NCBI GenBank assembly: GCA_031409955.1
Contig: JANNYF010000152.1
Location: forward strand, 13,251-77,250
Reading direction: 5' to 3'
From: JAFDVL01 sp031409955
GTDB lineage: Bacteria; Acidobacteriota; Blastocatellia; RBC074
DNA: 64,000 nt
The position numbers and the translations under genes were made by a program. Shown piece by piece: positions 1 to 9,432 of the stretch (within the stretch, counting starts at the first letter, position 1; every line of letters starts with the position of its first letter). Below the pieces are notes generated by a model that was not told the DNA's origin, ran no database searches, and was given only the letters and a program-made list of their open reading frames with translations.

Positions 1-614
1 AACAAAACCGCCACCACGCCCGCTGCCGCACCAACGGCTGCGCCCAACGCTGCGCCGCCCGCAATCGCGCCGATCACCGCGCCCGTCGCTGCCCCGCCAC
101 CAACAAACACGGTGTTGCGTTTCAATTGTCCTCCGCCTTCGATCAGGCCTTCCTCGTCAATTTTCAGTTTCTTGCGTTCCCCGGCATCCGCACTCGTCAA
201 TATTCCATTGAGCGGTAGCTCGCGCCCATCAGGCATCACCAAGCGGTCGAACGCGATTTCGATGATGCCGGAGCGCCGCCTCATCTGGGCGGGCGTGGCT
301 TCTTTGATATGACCGACAACCAATAAGTTCGCGGGCAACACCATACGGCCTGCTTCGTCTGTGATAGCTTCATCAATGCGGGCGTGAAAGCGATCACTGG
401 GACGAACCTGACTGGAATCCAACCGCGTGTCCATCCGCAGGATAATCACATATCCTCTGGGCAGGAATCGCGTTCCGGCAGACAGCCGATTAAGTCCCAC
501 GTCACCGGCACGACGCGGGCGTTGTTGTTGTGCAAAAGCGGAAAACGCCAATGCGTTGATGATGAGTGTGGTGCTGATGATGACGCTGAACCAGGTCTGT
601 CGTTTTTGTTTCAT
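1..614 (-). CDS. Exported glycine-zipper protein, partial (3' end outside window)
   Basis: The minus-strand frame opens with ATG at 614 and runs to the window edge without a stop, so about 204 residues are visible and the C-terminus is missing. Residues 1-28 form a signal peptide ending AFSAFA. The middle has the pattern LPRGYVIILRMDTRLDSS ... RMVLPANLLVVGHI ... PDGRELPLNG, a layout I associate with exported acidobacterial proteins that have a TrbI/VirB10-like fold; this is a family impression. From about residue 168 comes a glycine/alanine zipper (GGGAATGAVIGAIAGG) that could insert in or lie on a membrane. It follows the LysR gene by 12 bases on the same strand, so the two are probably co-transcribed. 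Function unknown. A GAGGA motif lies 9-14 bases before the ATG. Confidence 0.7.
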   Translation of the reverse strand, partial: MKQKRQTWFSVIISTTLIINALAFSAFAQQQRPRRAGDVGLNRLSAGTRFLPRGYVIILRMDTRLDSSQVRPSDRFHARIDEAITDEAGRMVLPANLLVVGHIKEATPAQMRRRSGIIEIAFDRLVMPDGRELPLNGILTSADAGERKKLKIDEEGLIEGGGQLKRNTVFVGGGAATGAVIGAIAGGAALGAAVGAAAGVVAVL

Positions 615-626
615 CCTCAAAATTCC

Positions 627-1514
627 TCAGACAAAATATTTTTTGCAAAGCTGCTTAAAAGCTCGGTGCAAAGGCGGCACTTGGTTACTTTTGAGCGCGA
701 CCAATCCCAACTCCCAATTATCCTTAAAGCCGCGAATCGGCAACGCCAGTAGTTTACCAGTCTTGATCTCTTCGCGCACCGAAGAACGCGGCACAATGCT
801 CAGCCCCAAGCCATGTTCGACCATTCGTTTGATCGAAATCATACTGCCAAGCTCCATCATCACTTCAGGCCGCACACCGGATTTGGTAAAAAACAAATCT
901 ATCAAGCGGCGCGTATTGCCGCCCTGTTCGCCGAGAATCAACGGCTCTGCTGCGAGTTGTGCGGGGGTGATGCTGCGTTGATGCGCCAGGGCATGATCCG
1001 GTTGCACGATGGCCACCAAACGGTCGCGTTGCAACACTTCGGCCCGAATGTCATTGGCTTCGACGGGGAGCGAAACCAAGCCCACATCCAAATCATTCTG
1101 CAAAATCTGCGCGACGATTTCAGAACTGGTGGCACGGCGCACGGTGACTTGGGCTTTGGGATACACGCGTTTGAGTTCGGCGAGGATCGTGGGCAATTGC
1201 TCGTTGCTTGCCATCGTCGAAGCCGTGCCAATGCGCAAACGTCCTTTCTCCGCGTCGCCTAATTCCTTGAGCGCGAGCAACGCTTCATCGTGTGCTTTGA
1301 GCAATCGCTCGGCGCGTCGCACCAGCAATTCACCCGCTTCGGTCAAAAACACTTTCTTATTTACGCGCGCGAACAACGGCACGCCGGTTTCGGTTTCGAG
1401 CGCTTTGATCTGCGCACTGACAGCGGCCTGCGTCAAATGCACGCGTTCAGCGGCACGCGTAAAATTGCTCGTTTCCACGATGGCTAAAAGGGTGCGGAGT
1501 TGGCGAAATTCCAT
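627..1514 (-). CDS. LysR-family transcriptional regulator
   Basis: A 295-residue protein of normal LysR length. Residues 1-60 are the winged helix-turn-helix (MEFRQLRTLLAIVE, FTRAAERVHLTQAAVSAQIKALE, PLFAR), followed by the linker helix. Residues about 88-290 form the periplasmic-binding-like effector domain beginning GRLRIGTAST. It binds DNA as a tetramer and responds to a small ligand that the sequence does not identify. It sits 12 bases upstream of the glycine-zipper gene on the same strand. The opposite neighbour, an amino-sugar kinase at 1804, is divergent and could be a target, but no operator of T-N11-A type was confirmed. The 289-base spacer contains a GTGGTC/GACCAC repeat element. 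Confidence 0.92.
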   Translation of the reverse strand: MEFRQLRTLLAIVETSNFTRAAERVHLTQAAVSAQIKALETETGVPLFARVNKKVFLTEAGELLVRRAERLLKAHDEALLALKELGDAEKGRLRIGTASTMASNEQLPTILAELKRVYPKAQVTVRRATSSEIVAQILQNDLDVGLVSLPVEANDIRAEVLQRDRLVAIVQPDHALAHQRSITPAQLAAEPLILGEQGGNTRRLIDLFFTKSGVRPEVMMELGSMISIKRMVEHGLGLSIVPRSSVREEIKTGKLLALPIRGFKDNWELGLVALKSNQVPPLHRAFKQLCKKYFV

Positions 1515-1518
1515 AAGG

Positions 1519-1626
1519 CGGTGGTCAGTGGTCGGTAGTCGGTGGTCGGTGGGGAAAAGGCAGAAGTCCGAACGCTGAACGCGGAATCCAGCACGTACCT
1601 CTTATTGACCACCGATCACCGACAAC
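1519..1626. repeat. Slipped palindromic element, GGTCGGT type
   Basis: The words GTGGTCAGTGGTCGGTAGTC and GGTGGTCGGTGG stand in tandem at 1521-1552, and an inverted partner GACCACCGATCACCGACAAC lies at 1607-1626. The element occupies the spacer between the LysR start and the kinase gene and looks non-coding. It has the same architecture as the other intergenic elements in this window. Confidence 0.7.
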
Positions 1627-1803
1627 TTTTTTCTATCATTACCATCAGAACTTTTAGTTTCATTTATGATAGTCGGTCAGTTTAGTATAAAGGCTCCCCA
1701 AGCTGCAAAAGTAAACGTCAGTTGTATTAGTGGGAAGCTCGCCCCCCCCCGTGAATGTCGAGCGTGATGCAACGCGTTAAAGTGGGAAGGATCGAAGAAT
1801 GAC

Positions 1804-2883
1804 ATGCACCACCTCACCGAGGTTTTAGATTCCGTGGTCAGGAATCTGGCGGAGGATGACAAAGGCTCGCAGTATTGGTTAGGCGTTGATGGCGGTGGGA
1901 CAAATACGCGGGCGATGGTCTTTCGTGCGCCGGATAATCTTGAGGTTGATTTGACCGAATGTGTCGTTGGCGAAGGCCGTGCCGAGGCTGCCAACTTCCA
2001 TCGCGTCGGCGTCGAAGCCGCGACCAAATCTGTGACAACGGCCATCATCCTTGCGTGCCGTCAAGCCCAAATTACGCCATATCAAATCAGTGCCGCCTGC
2101 ATTGGACTCGCCGGAGTTTCGCATCCTGACAATCATCGCAAAATGTACGACGCGATTGACGACGCATTGCCTGCGCTGAGGTTCACGTTGGAAACCGATG
2201 CGCGTATTGCCTTGGCTGGCGCAACCGCAGGCAAGCCCGGCATCGTGATTATTGCGGGTACAGGCTCCATCGCGTATGGCGTAAACAAAGACGGCGAAGT
2301 CGCACGCGCAGGTGGTTGGGGGCCAACGCTCGGCGACGAAGGCAGCGGCACCTACATTGGTCGCCGCGCGCTCGAAGCCGTCATGACCGCGTATGATCGG
2401 CGCGCTCATGATGAAACCGCATTGACGGAAAAAGTTTGCCGTTACTTCGACGTCAAAACACCGCCCGAACTTCCAGCCGTCATTTACAATCCTGATGCCA
2501 ATGTGATGCCGCAAATCGCGCAACTTTCCCGGCTCGTAGTCGAAACCGCACAGGCAGGCGACGCGACCGCTATCGAAATTCTCAAAGACGCCGCACACGA
2601 ATTAGCCCGCGCGATCAAAGCTGTGATTACGCAATTGAATATGCAAGAAGAAGCGTTTCGCATCGGCTATGTCGGCGGCGTGTTTAGTGCGGGCGAGTTA
2701 ATTTTGCAGCCATTGCGCGAAGATCTTACCGCCTTCGCCCCAAAGGCGATGATCGAAGCCCCGCTTTACAAGCCAGCGGTTGGCGCGGCGAAGATGGCGC
2801 TGGCGAATTTTATCGAAAGCCGAGATCAATTGCTGGTTGGGCGACAAACGAGAAAAGCAAATCCATTACCCAGGCAACAATGA
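1804..2883 (+). CDS. BadF/BadG-family amino-sugar kinase (N-acetylglucosamine or N-acetylmuramate kinase)
   Basis: A 359-residue ASKHA-fold kinase. The phosphate-1 loop GVDGGGTNTRAM is at residues 27-38, and further nucleotide-binding stretches read AGTGSIAYG and GGWGPTLGDEGSGTYIG. NagK and clostridial MurK belong to this family and phosphorylate GlcNAc or MurNAc. The stop overlaps the murQ start by four bases (ATGA), so translation is coupled to MurQ. That supports a role in recycling cell-wall amino sugars: kinase product MurNAc-6-phosphate would feed MurQ. Substrate choice is inference from context. The true start may be later than the first ATG, because the conserved part begins only at about residue 24. 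Confidence 0.85.
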   Translation: MHHLTEVLDSVVRNLAEDDKGSQYWLGVDGGGTNTRAMVFRAPDNLEVDLTECVVGEGRAEAANFHRVGVEAATKSVTTAIILACRQAQITPYQISAACIGLAGVSHPDNHRKMYDAIDDALPALRFTLETDARIALAGATAGKPGIVIIAGTGSIAYGVNKDGEVARAGGWGPTLGDEGSGTYIGRRALEAVMTAYDRRAHDETALTEKVCRYFDVKTPPELPAVIYNPDANVMPQIAQLSRLVVETAQAGDATAIEILKDAAHELARAIKAVITQLNMQEEAFRIGYVGGVFSAGELILQPLREDLTAFAPKAMIEAPLYKPAVGAAKMALANFIESRDQLLVGRQTRKANPLPRQQ

Positions 2884-3770
2884 CCACTACCGAACAACCC
2901 AATCCTAACACGTCAGAAATTGATCGCGTCTCCACGCTCGAAGCGTTGCGTATCATCAATGCCGAAGACAAAAAAGTTGCCGATGCGATTGCGCAAGTCT
3001 TGCCCGCGATTGCGAATGCAGTAGACGGAATTGCCGAACGTCTCGCACGCGGAGGCCGATTGATTTACGTCGGCACGGGCACGAGCGGGCGTTTGGGCGT
3101 ACTCGACGCTTCGGAATGTCCGCCCACGTTTGGCGTGTCGCCGGAGTTGGTGCAAGGCATCATTGCGGGCGGCTACGAGGCTAGTTACAAAGCGGTCGAA
3201 GCATCGGAAGATGATCGGGCTGCCGGGGCTGCGGATTTACAAGCGCGGAATGTGAATGCGAACGATGTTGTCGTGGGCATTGCTGCGAGCGGACGCACGC
3301 CGTACACAATTGGCGCGGTCGAATACGCGCGCAGCATTGGCGCATTGACCGCCTGCATCACTTGCAATGCAAGCACCGCCCTCGCTGCTGCGGTGGAAAT
3401 TCCGATTGAGCCGATTGTCGGCCCGGAAGTCATTGCCGGTTCGACACGCCTGAAATCCGGCACTGCACAGAAGTTGGTTTTGAATATGCTTTCGACAATG
3501 GCGATGGTGCGGCTCGGCTATGTGAAGGGCAATCGCATGGCCAATATGCAAACCAAAAACATCAAGCTGCGTGAACGCGCGGTCGGCATCGTGAAAGACG
3601 AGTGCAACGTAGATCAAGCAACGGCACAAGCTGTTTTGGAAGCGGCGGAGTGGAAGTTGCCCGTGGCGTTAGTCATGCAGCAAGCGAATGTAAATCGAGA
3701 GGCGGCAGAAGCCGCGCTGGCAAAGGCCAATCAATTAGTGGCGCAGGCTGTGGCTGCATTAACCGCCTGA
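2880..3770 (+). CDS. murQ: N-acetylmuramic acid 6-phosphate etherase MurQ
   Basis: A 296-residue cytoplasmic enzyme of the SIS-domain family, the usual length for MurQ. It removes D-lactate from MurNAc-6-phosphate to give GlcNAc-6-phosphate. Visible family motifs are GGRLIYVGTGTSGRLGVLDASECPPTFG (given here as a region, residues about 59-86), GIAASGRTPYTIGA, and the C-terminal segment SGTAQKLVLNMLST followed by GNRMANMQ. The C-terminal 60 residues form the small helical three-helix module typical of MurQ. It overlaps the upstream kinase by four bases. No transporter (murP) or MurR regulator is adjacent, so the sugars probably come from internal turnover or from another uptake system. Confidence 0.95.
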   Translation: MTTTEQPNPNTSEIDRVSTLEALRIINAEDKKVADAIAQVLPAIANAVDGIAERLARGGRLIYVGTGTSGRLGVLDASECPPTFGVSPELVQGIIAGGYEASYKAVEASEDDRAAGAADLQARNVNANDVVVGIAASGRTPYTIGAVEYARSIGALTACITCNASTALAAAVEIPIEPIVGPEVIAGSTRLKSGTAQKLVLNMLSTMAMVRLGYVKGNRMANMQTKNIKLRERAVGIVKDECNVDQATAQAVLEAAEWKLPVALVMQQANVNREAAEAALAKANQLVAQAVAALTA

Positions 3771-3794
3771 ACACCCGTTCCTCTTGTTTCAATT

Positions 3795-5048
3795 TCACCT
3801 CGAATCACCTTCCATCACCCATTCTTCATTGAAATGCGCGTGCTTGATGGCTTTGCGCATCGGCTTGCCGCCTTTGTCCAAGCTCACTTCTTTTTTGTTC
3901 AGGAAATAGCTGTAAGTTGCGTGCAACGTGCCGTCTTTGCTTTGCATGATGGACGGGTAGTGAAACGAACTGGCTTCGGCTCCTGAAGCGTCAAGTTCAA
4001 GATGACGTTTCCACTTCCAGGTTTTGCCTTCATCGTCGGAAATGGCTACGGCGAGGCTGTGGCGACCGCGTTCGAGGTCGTTGTAAATCAGCGCCCAATG
4101 CCCATTGCGCAGGCCAATGATCTCTGCGCCAGCGCCGGGATTCGGATGTTCGCTGTCGGTCACGGGCGACCACGTTTCGCCATTGTCTTTCGATTCGCTT
4201 TGGTGCAGGCGTTTGGGCGCAGGGCCGTTGTCGCGCATCAATGTGTACAGCGTGCCGTCCTTTTTGCGCACAATGCTCGGTTGAATATTGCCGCCGCCGA
4301 CCAACGGCGTGCTGGTGTGCCAGGTCTTGCCCCAATCATCCGTAATCGCCATCAATGAAATCGAGAAGCCATCGGAATAAAGCGGCACGATTAGGCGCTT
4401 GTTGTTCAGGACAAATGGATGTGCTCGCGTCATCCAGCCAATGCGGCGTGTGAGCTTGTCCGCCGCCATCTTGCGCATTCGTGCAATGTAGGCTTGCAGA
4501 TTCTCGCGTGGATACTCCGACGACAGCGCATTCGTGCTTTCAAATTGATCCATCACCTTATTCACGCCGTCCACGAATTCCTGCCCTGGCGTGACGTGCA
4601 AGACCTCCTGCACATCCCATTTCGGCACGCCTTCGCCCGTCCAGCGAGAAGCGATTTTGTACTTCATCAACGCGCTTTCCCACAGGTTTGCCATAATCGT
4701 CGGCCACATCAACCAGAGCCGATTTTGCGGATCAACAAACATCGTGCAGTTCGTGTCGGGATAGCCGGGCGTGTCCGCCATCGTGAAGCGCGGCGACCAT
4801 TGTTTCGCGCCTTTTTTCAAGCGCGCGCCTTCGACGATCACGTCATCCGCTGTGCGTTCGCCAGAGCCGTGAAACCAGCAAACGAGCAAATCGCCATTGG
4901 GCGCTTCGACAATGCACGACGCGTGATTGTGCCAATGTTCAAGCGGGAAAATTAGTTCCGAGGTGAGAAAGGGTTTTGCTTTGGCTTGTCCGAAAACAGT
5001 GGTGCAAGCCAATAAACAAAGGCCGATCAGCGTTAAGATAGTTTTCAT
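3795..5048 (-). CDS. Secreted sialidase-like (BNR repeat) glycosidase
   Basis: A 417-residue protein with an N-terminal signal peptide (MKTILTLIGLCLLACTTVFG). It carries several Asp-box motifs of the S-x-D-x-G-x-T-W type: TDDWGKTWH, SKDNGETWSP and SDDEGKTWKWK, the hallmark of a six-bladed sialidase propeller. LEHWHNHASCIVEAPNGDLLVCWFHG matches the start of bacterial exo-alpha-sialidase-like proteins (stretch at about residues 37-61). Whether it cleaves sialic acid is uncertain, since many members of this group act on other sugars. It follows the dimethylargininase by ten bases on the same strand. It converges with murQ, leaving only 24 bases between the two stops. Confidence 0.82.
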   Translation of the reverse strand: MKTILTLIGLCLLACTTVFGQAKAKPFLTSELIFPLEHWHNHASCIVEAPNGDLLVCWFHGSGERTADDVIVEGARLKKGAKQWSPRFTMADTPGYPDTNCTMFVDPQNRLWLMWPTIMANLWESALMKYKIASRWTGEGVPKWDVQEVLHVTPGQEFVDGVNKVMDQFESTNALSSEYPRENLQAYIARMRKMAADKLTRRIGWMTRAHPFVLNNKRLIVPLYSDGFSISLMAITDDWGKTWHTSTPLVGGGNIQPSIVRKKDGTLYTLMRDNGPAPKRLHQSESKDNGETWSPVTDSEHPNPGAGAEIIGLRNGHWALIYNDLERGRHSLAVAISDDEGKTWKWKRHLELDASGAEASSFHYPSIMQSKDGTLHATYSYFLNKKEVSLDKGGKPMRKAIKHAHFNEEWVMEGDSR

Positions 5049-5058
5049 AATCTCACTC

Positions 5059-5823
5059 CTATTGCAGTAACAACGACGAACACGTCAACCCGCCATCCAT
5101 CTTTCTGAACTCACTCATCTCGACTTCCAGCACCGGCAAATCTAGTTGCATTAACTTGTGCTTCAAATCCGGGAACCCTGCCGCCATCACGAGATGATTG
5201 TTGATGCGCAAACAATTGGCGCCGTAATCTTCTTCCGGCAACGTCACGATCTTTTTGTAGCCTTGAAAGTCCGGGCAATTGGCAAATGACTTTGTTGCCA
5301 CAATCGTGTCGTCGCCCACATAACAAATGCCTGTTTTCAAATGCAAAATGTCTTGCACCACAACCGGCACAACTTCGTAGCCGTGCGGCTGAACGATTTC
5401 GCGCAATGCGGATGCGGCTTCCATTGTCGTGCGGGCCGAAAGTCCAACGTAAAAAGTCTTGCCGATCAAGAGCACATCACCGCCATCCAATGTGACGGAA
5501 GCGGGCAGAAATTTAAGCGCGCGATATTGTTCCAACACCGGAGTGATAGAAGCCGTTTCGCCTCTTCTGCTCGGCGCGCCGGGATTTGTGATGACGGCGA
5601 ATTCGGCAGTGACGAGCGCGGTGTCTTCGACAAAACAACCGTCCGGGAAATGTTCGTCGGCTTCCAGGTCGATCACTTCCAAGCCGCATGCCTTGAGCGT
5701 CAAGACATATTGCTCATGTTGTTCAAGAGCCAGCGCAATGTTCGGCGCGCCCCGATTGGCAGTCGTCATGCCGTTGCCAAAAGAGCGACCCGGTTTACGC
5801 GTGATGGCGATTTTGTAATGCAA
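5059..5823 (-). CDS. Dimethylargininase (DDAH-type amidinohydrolase)
   Basis: A 254-residue member of the pentein fold, the length of bacterial DDAH. The catalytic set is visible: acidic residues in CFVEDTALV (E66, D67), His161 in HLKTGICYVG, and Cys248 in GGLTCSSLLLQ near the C-terminus. The family hydrolyses N-methylated arginines to citrulline and methylamines; close relatives act on arginine or unmethylated analogues. It is cytoplasmic, without a signal peptide. It is the first gene of a two-gene unit with the sialidase-like gene (ten-base gap), although no shared pathway is evident. Confidence 0.9.
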   Translation of the reverse strand: MHYKIAITRKPGRSFGNGMTTANRGAPNIALALEQHEQYVLTLKACGLEVIDLEADEHFPDGCFVEDTALVTAEFAVITNPGAPSRRGETASITPVLEQYRALKFLPASVTLDGGDVLLIGKTFYVGLSARTTMEAASALREIVQPHGYEVVPVVVQDILHLKTGICYVGDDTIVATKSFANCPDFQGYKKIVTLPEEDYGANCLRINNHLVMAAGFPDLKHKLMQLDLPVLEVEMSEFRKMDGGLTCSSLLLQ

Positions 5824-6085
5824 GATGCCTCCGTGAATTTTGCATTTTCATGAAGATGGAAATCACGAGTCTGCATTGTGAACACGATCCAGAAGGTTGT
5901 CAAAATAACGCAGCAACCCCCTGTTAATATTGGCTGTCATAACGTATAGCTAACATCAATTTAATATTAGCAAAAACAATTTCCAGCCCTTGCCGAACGC
6001 GCTACGGCTTCATACAATCTGACCCCATCAACAGGACACTCTTCATTAACACACAGGATATTTCTTTCGAGAAGGAGCAATTACA

Positions 6086-9000
6086 ATGAAATACAAATTA
6101 GGACGAGGCGTGAGCCTTTTCTTTTTGCTGCTGGTTTCCCTCGCCGCTTTTGCACAAACGCAAATCACGACGGGCGTCATTCAAGGAACGGTGAGTGATC
6201 AGGCGGGCGCGGTGGTGCCGGGCGCAAACGTTGAGGTCAAAAACCTTGACACCAATCTCGCTAAAACTTTGGCGACCGATGCCGATGGGCGCTTTGTCTT
6301 TTTGCAAGTCCAGCCTGGACGCTACACGTTGGCGGTAACGAAACAAGGTTATGCCAAACTCTTGCAGCAAAATCTGACGCTGACGGTCGGGCAAACAATC
6401 AGTCTGCCGCTACAGATGAAAGTTTCGGCGGTGGAGGAAACGATCACGATTACTAGCGCGCCGACAATTGACACCGTCAAAACGGAATCCAGTTCGACGC
6501 TCAATGAAATCGCCGTTGCCAACACGCCCGTGCTGGGACGCAAGTTTCTGGACATGCTCACGCTCACGCCGGGCGTCAGTGTGACGCAGGGGCCGGATGG
6601 CGATGTTGTCAACTTTGCCGGACAACGCGGTGTTTTCAATAACATCAGCCTGGACGGCGGCGATTACAACAACGGCTTTTTTGGCGAACAGGTGGGCGGT
6701 CAGCGCGCCGCCATTGACATCACACTGGATGCGATCAAGGAATTCCAAGTCATCGCCACCGGCGCATCGGCGGAGTTCGGACGCACAGCGGGCGGTGTGG
6801 TCAACGTCATCACGAAATCGGGTACGAATAACTTTCACGGCTCAGTTTTTCACTTTCAACGATTGGAAAATTTGACTGCCAAAACTGCCGATGGCAACTC
6901 GCTGAAAGATTTTCATCGGGAACAATTCGGCGGCACGTTTGGCGGCCCGATTGTGAAAGACAAAGCGTTTTTCTTCGGTGCGTTTGAGCAGATCACCGGC
7001 AACTTCTCGCGCGCGAATTTGAGCGCGCCGATTGGCACACCGTGCAGCGTGCAGACCCCCACGATTCAGGCCAACGAAACGCTCATCAATGGCAGCGCCG
7101 ATTGCCAACGCCTGGCGCTGATCAACTTTTTCAAGACGACGCGCCAACAGGACGAAGGCTTGCCGCTGAAGAAGCCCGTCAACACGTCGGCCTTTTTGGG
7201 CAAACTGGATTGGAAGTTGAGTGAGGCGAACGATCTTTCGTTCTCGTATAACTTCAGTCGTTCGCGCAAAGATAACGAGACGTTTGATGTGGCAACCTAC
7301 GGCAATTCCGCCAACGGAACCGAAGGGCCGGGCAAAATCAATGTGCTGAACTGGAATCTGTACACATCACTGTCTAGCACGAAACTGAACGAATTCCACG
7401 CGACGTTTTCGCGCGAAGACCGTCCGCGAACTGCTGTAAAATCGAATGTTCCGGCAGACACGGCGATGGGCTTTGGGACAACGTTTCGGTTTGGCAATCC
7501 GTTCTTTATGCAGCCCGCCGTGGACGAACGGTTCCAACGCTTTCAGGTGCGCGATAGCTTCTCAATCATTGCCGGAGGGCACAACGTCAAATTCGGTGGC
7601 GAATATATTCGCAGCAACAACGCGCAAGTCTTTCGCGGCTTTTTCACGGCGCGCTACATCTTCGACAGCGTCACAGGCTTCTTGCGCTACGCTTCACCTG
7701 CGAGTTTAGGCGCAGGGTTTGGGCCAAATATCAAAGGCTGCTCCAACGGTTCTTATGTTGCAGCAACAGGGAATTGTCCGACAGGAACAACGGCGACCGG
7801 CGGCCCGTTGTTATTGTATTTGCAAGGCGCGGGGCCGAACGGCCCGGCCACTGATGCAGCAGGTGCATCAAACATCAACAATGACGAATTCGCCACTTTC
7901 GTGCAGGATAAATGGCAATGGCGTCCTGGCTTCACGTGGCAATTGGGCTTGCGCTGGGAAGCACAGGTTCTGCCGAACCCTACCGTTGATCCCGCCAAGA
8001 CTGCGTATGGTTTGTTCCTGAAAGACCCGCGCTTTCCGTCGGATGGCACGTTGCCCGATCAATGGAAAATGTTCCAACCGCGCGTCGGTTTTGCGTGGGA
8101 CATTGCGAACAACAGTAAGTCGGTGTTGCGCGGTTCGTGGGGCATTTATAACGCGCGGCAAAACATGCTGTCGCAGGTCGGTTCGATCACCACGAACGGC
8201 GTGCAGCAACAAACGATCTTTCGCAATACGGAGCTGATCGGCTTTGGTTTGCCTGCGCCCACGTGGCCGGGTGTTCTGACGCCGACGGCGCAATCGTGCA
8301 GCGGGACATTGGGCAGCAATCCATTTCCATGCTTTTCGGGCGTGCGTGCTTTCAGCCGCGATTACACGAACCCGCGTATTTACACGACGAATGTGCAGTT
8401 CGAACAGCAGATCGCGCCGGACACCGTGCTGTATCTGGACTTCACACATTCAAAAGGCGTGCGGCTGACACGCTTTTTGAACTACGGACGACTGGGCATC
8501 TTCGCGCCGTATCTGGACGAGACGGCGATCACAAGTTCATTAGGCAAATCGCTGTATCGCGGCTTTACAGTTGGCGTGCGGAAGCGGCTGTCACGCGGTT
8601 TCCAAATGGACACGAACTATGTGTGGTCGAAAGACCTGGATGACGATTCGAACGAGCGCGATCCGTTCTCAGATCGTGCGTTTGACCTGCGGAATTTGGG
8701 GTTAGATTACGCGCTGTCCGACCGCGACATTCGCCACAAATTCAACTTCCTGATTTATGGCGAATTGCCCGGCGGCTTCCAAGCGAATACCAGGATTCAA
8801 GCACGTTCCGCGCAACCGATCACGCCGGGCGCACGCACCGCAACCAATCGCAACACGACGCGCAAAGACAACGAATTCTTCTCATTCGATTGGCGTGTTT
8901 CGCGTCCGTTCAAATTCGGCGGCGAACGCTTTGCGTTGATTCCCACGGTGGAGATGTTCAATACCTTGAATAACAAGAACCTCATCAATCCGCTGACGAC

Positions 9001-9088
9001 GCCGGGGTTATTTAATTTCGACGGCTTCCTGCGGCAAGGTGTAGGCGATCCGCGTCAGTTGCAATTGGCAGTGAAGTTGACCTTTTAA
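6086..9088 (+). CDS. Oar-type TonB-dependent outer-membrane receptor with carboxypeptidase-regulatory domain
   Basis: A 1000-residue outer-membrane protein. Residues 1-24 are a signal peptide (LLLVSLAAFAQ). Residues about 30-115 form a CarboxypepD_reg-like beta-sandwich (GTVSDQAGAVVPGANVEVKN, GRFVFLQVQPGRYTLAV). The plug domain follows from about 120 to 250 (GAAAEFG-like signature GASAEFGRTAGGVVNVITKSG), then a long TonB-type beta barrel that ends LQLAVKLTF with the expected terminal aromatic. This architecture is typical of the expanded Oar-like receptors of acidobacteria, which take up oligosaccharides or peptides. The start is supported by GAGAAGGAG ten bases upstream. It stands alone with 260 bases upstream and no adjacent SusD partner, and is followed by a terminator-like inverted repeat at 9108-9167. 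Confidence 0.93.
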   Translation: MKYKLGRGVSLFFLLLVSLAAFAQTQITTGVIQGTVSDQAGAVVPGANVEVKNLDTNLAKTLATDADGRFVFLQVQPGRYTLAVTKQGYAKLLQQNLTLTVGQTISLPLQMKVSAVEETITITSAPTIDTVKTESSSTLNEIAVANTPVLGRKFLDMLTLTPGVSVTQGPDGDVVNFAGQRGVFNNISLDGGDYNNGFFGEQVGGQRAAIDITLDAIKEFQVIATGASAEFGRTAGGVVNVITKSGTNNFHGSVFHFQRLENLTAKTADGNSLKDFHREQFGGTFGGPIVKDKAFFFGAFEQITGNFSRANLSAPIGTPCSVQTPTIQANETLINGSADCQRLALINFFKTTRQQDEGLPLKKPVNTSAFLGKLDWKLSEANDLSFSYNFSRSRKDNETFDVATYGNSANGTEGPGKINVLNWNLYTSLSSTKLNEFHATFSREDRPRTAVKSNVPADTAMGFGTTFRFGNPFFMQPAVDERFQRFQVRDSFSIIAGGHNVKFGGEYIRSNNAQVFRGFFTARYIFDSVTGFLRYASPASLGAGFGPNIKGCSNGSYVAATGNCPTGTTATGGPLLLYLQGAGPNGPATDAAGASNINNDEFATFVQDKWQWRPGFTWQLGLRWEAQVLPNPTVDPAKTAYGLFLKDPRFPSDGTLPDQWKMFQPRVGFAWDIANNSKSVLRGSWGIYNARQNMLSQVGSITTNGVQQQTIFRNTELIGFGLPAPTWPGVLTPTAQSCSGTLGSNPFPCFSGVRAFSRDYTNPRIYTTNVQFEQQIAPDTVLYLDFTHSKGVRLTRFLNYGRLGIFAPYLDETAITSSLGKSLYRGFTVGVRKRLSRGFQMDTNYVWSKDLDDDSNERDPFSDRAFDLRNLGLDYALSDRDIRHKFNFLIYGELPGGFQANTRIQARSAQPITPGARTATNRNTTRKDNEFFSFDWRVSRPFKFGGERFALIPTVEMFNTLNNKNLINPLTTPGLFNFDGFLRQGVGDPRQLQLAVKLTF

Positions 9089-9107
9089 CTCTATTGCTGC
9101 TTTTCCA

Positions 9108-9167
9108 ACGCCAAGATACTAACAGTTCATAGCTGACTTTTTTCTAAGGCGGTTAGTATCCTGGTGT
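9108..9167. terminator. Inverted repeat after the TonB receptor gene, possible terminator
   Basis: Arms ACGCCAAGATACTAAC (9108-9123) and GTTAGTATCCTGGTGT (9152-9167) pair with two mismatches, and TTTTG follows on the plus strand. It begins 20 bases after the receptor stop. It could end that transcript, or be one more of the intergenic palindromes. Confidence 0.5.
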
Positions 9168-9431
9168 TTTGATTTGTTTGATTTGACTTTAGCGGTATTG
9201 GCGGCTTCATCAGGCATTTGGTCACCAGCGATGCTACGGTGACGCCGACCCTCTATCTATTACCGCATTTTGTTTGGGAACATTGCCTGAAGTGATGGCA
9301 ATCTTTGCTCTTCTTAATGGATTTGTGTGAGCAAGTACCAAATTGTTGCCATCAATAACAAGAAGGTGAGCAGGCTCAAAGAGCCAAAGGCTAAGACATC
9401 TCGGCGCATAGATTCTTGGTGATTTTCCGTT
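9168..9431. other. Non-coding stretch, no supported gene
   Basis: About 260 bases between the receptor terminator and the RNA terminator. A minus-strand open frame of 58 residues (9234-9410) exists but has no ribosome-binding site and no recognisable family, so it is not called. Confidence 0.5.
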
Positions 9432-9432
9432 G

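Noticed and set aside
9234..9410. 58-residue minus-strand ORF beginning MRRDVLAFGSLSLL
   Set aside because: No ribosome site, no family, and it starts only 23 bases after a strong terminator on the same strand. A one-base deletion would make a short hydrophobic peptide instead, so the reading is not robust.
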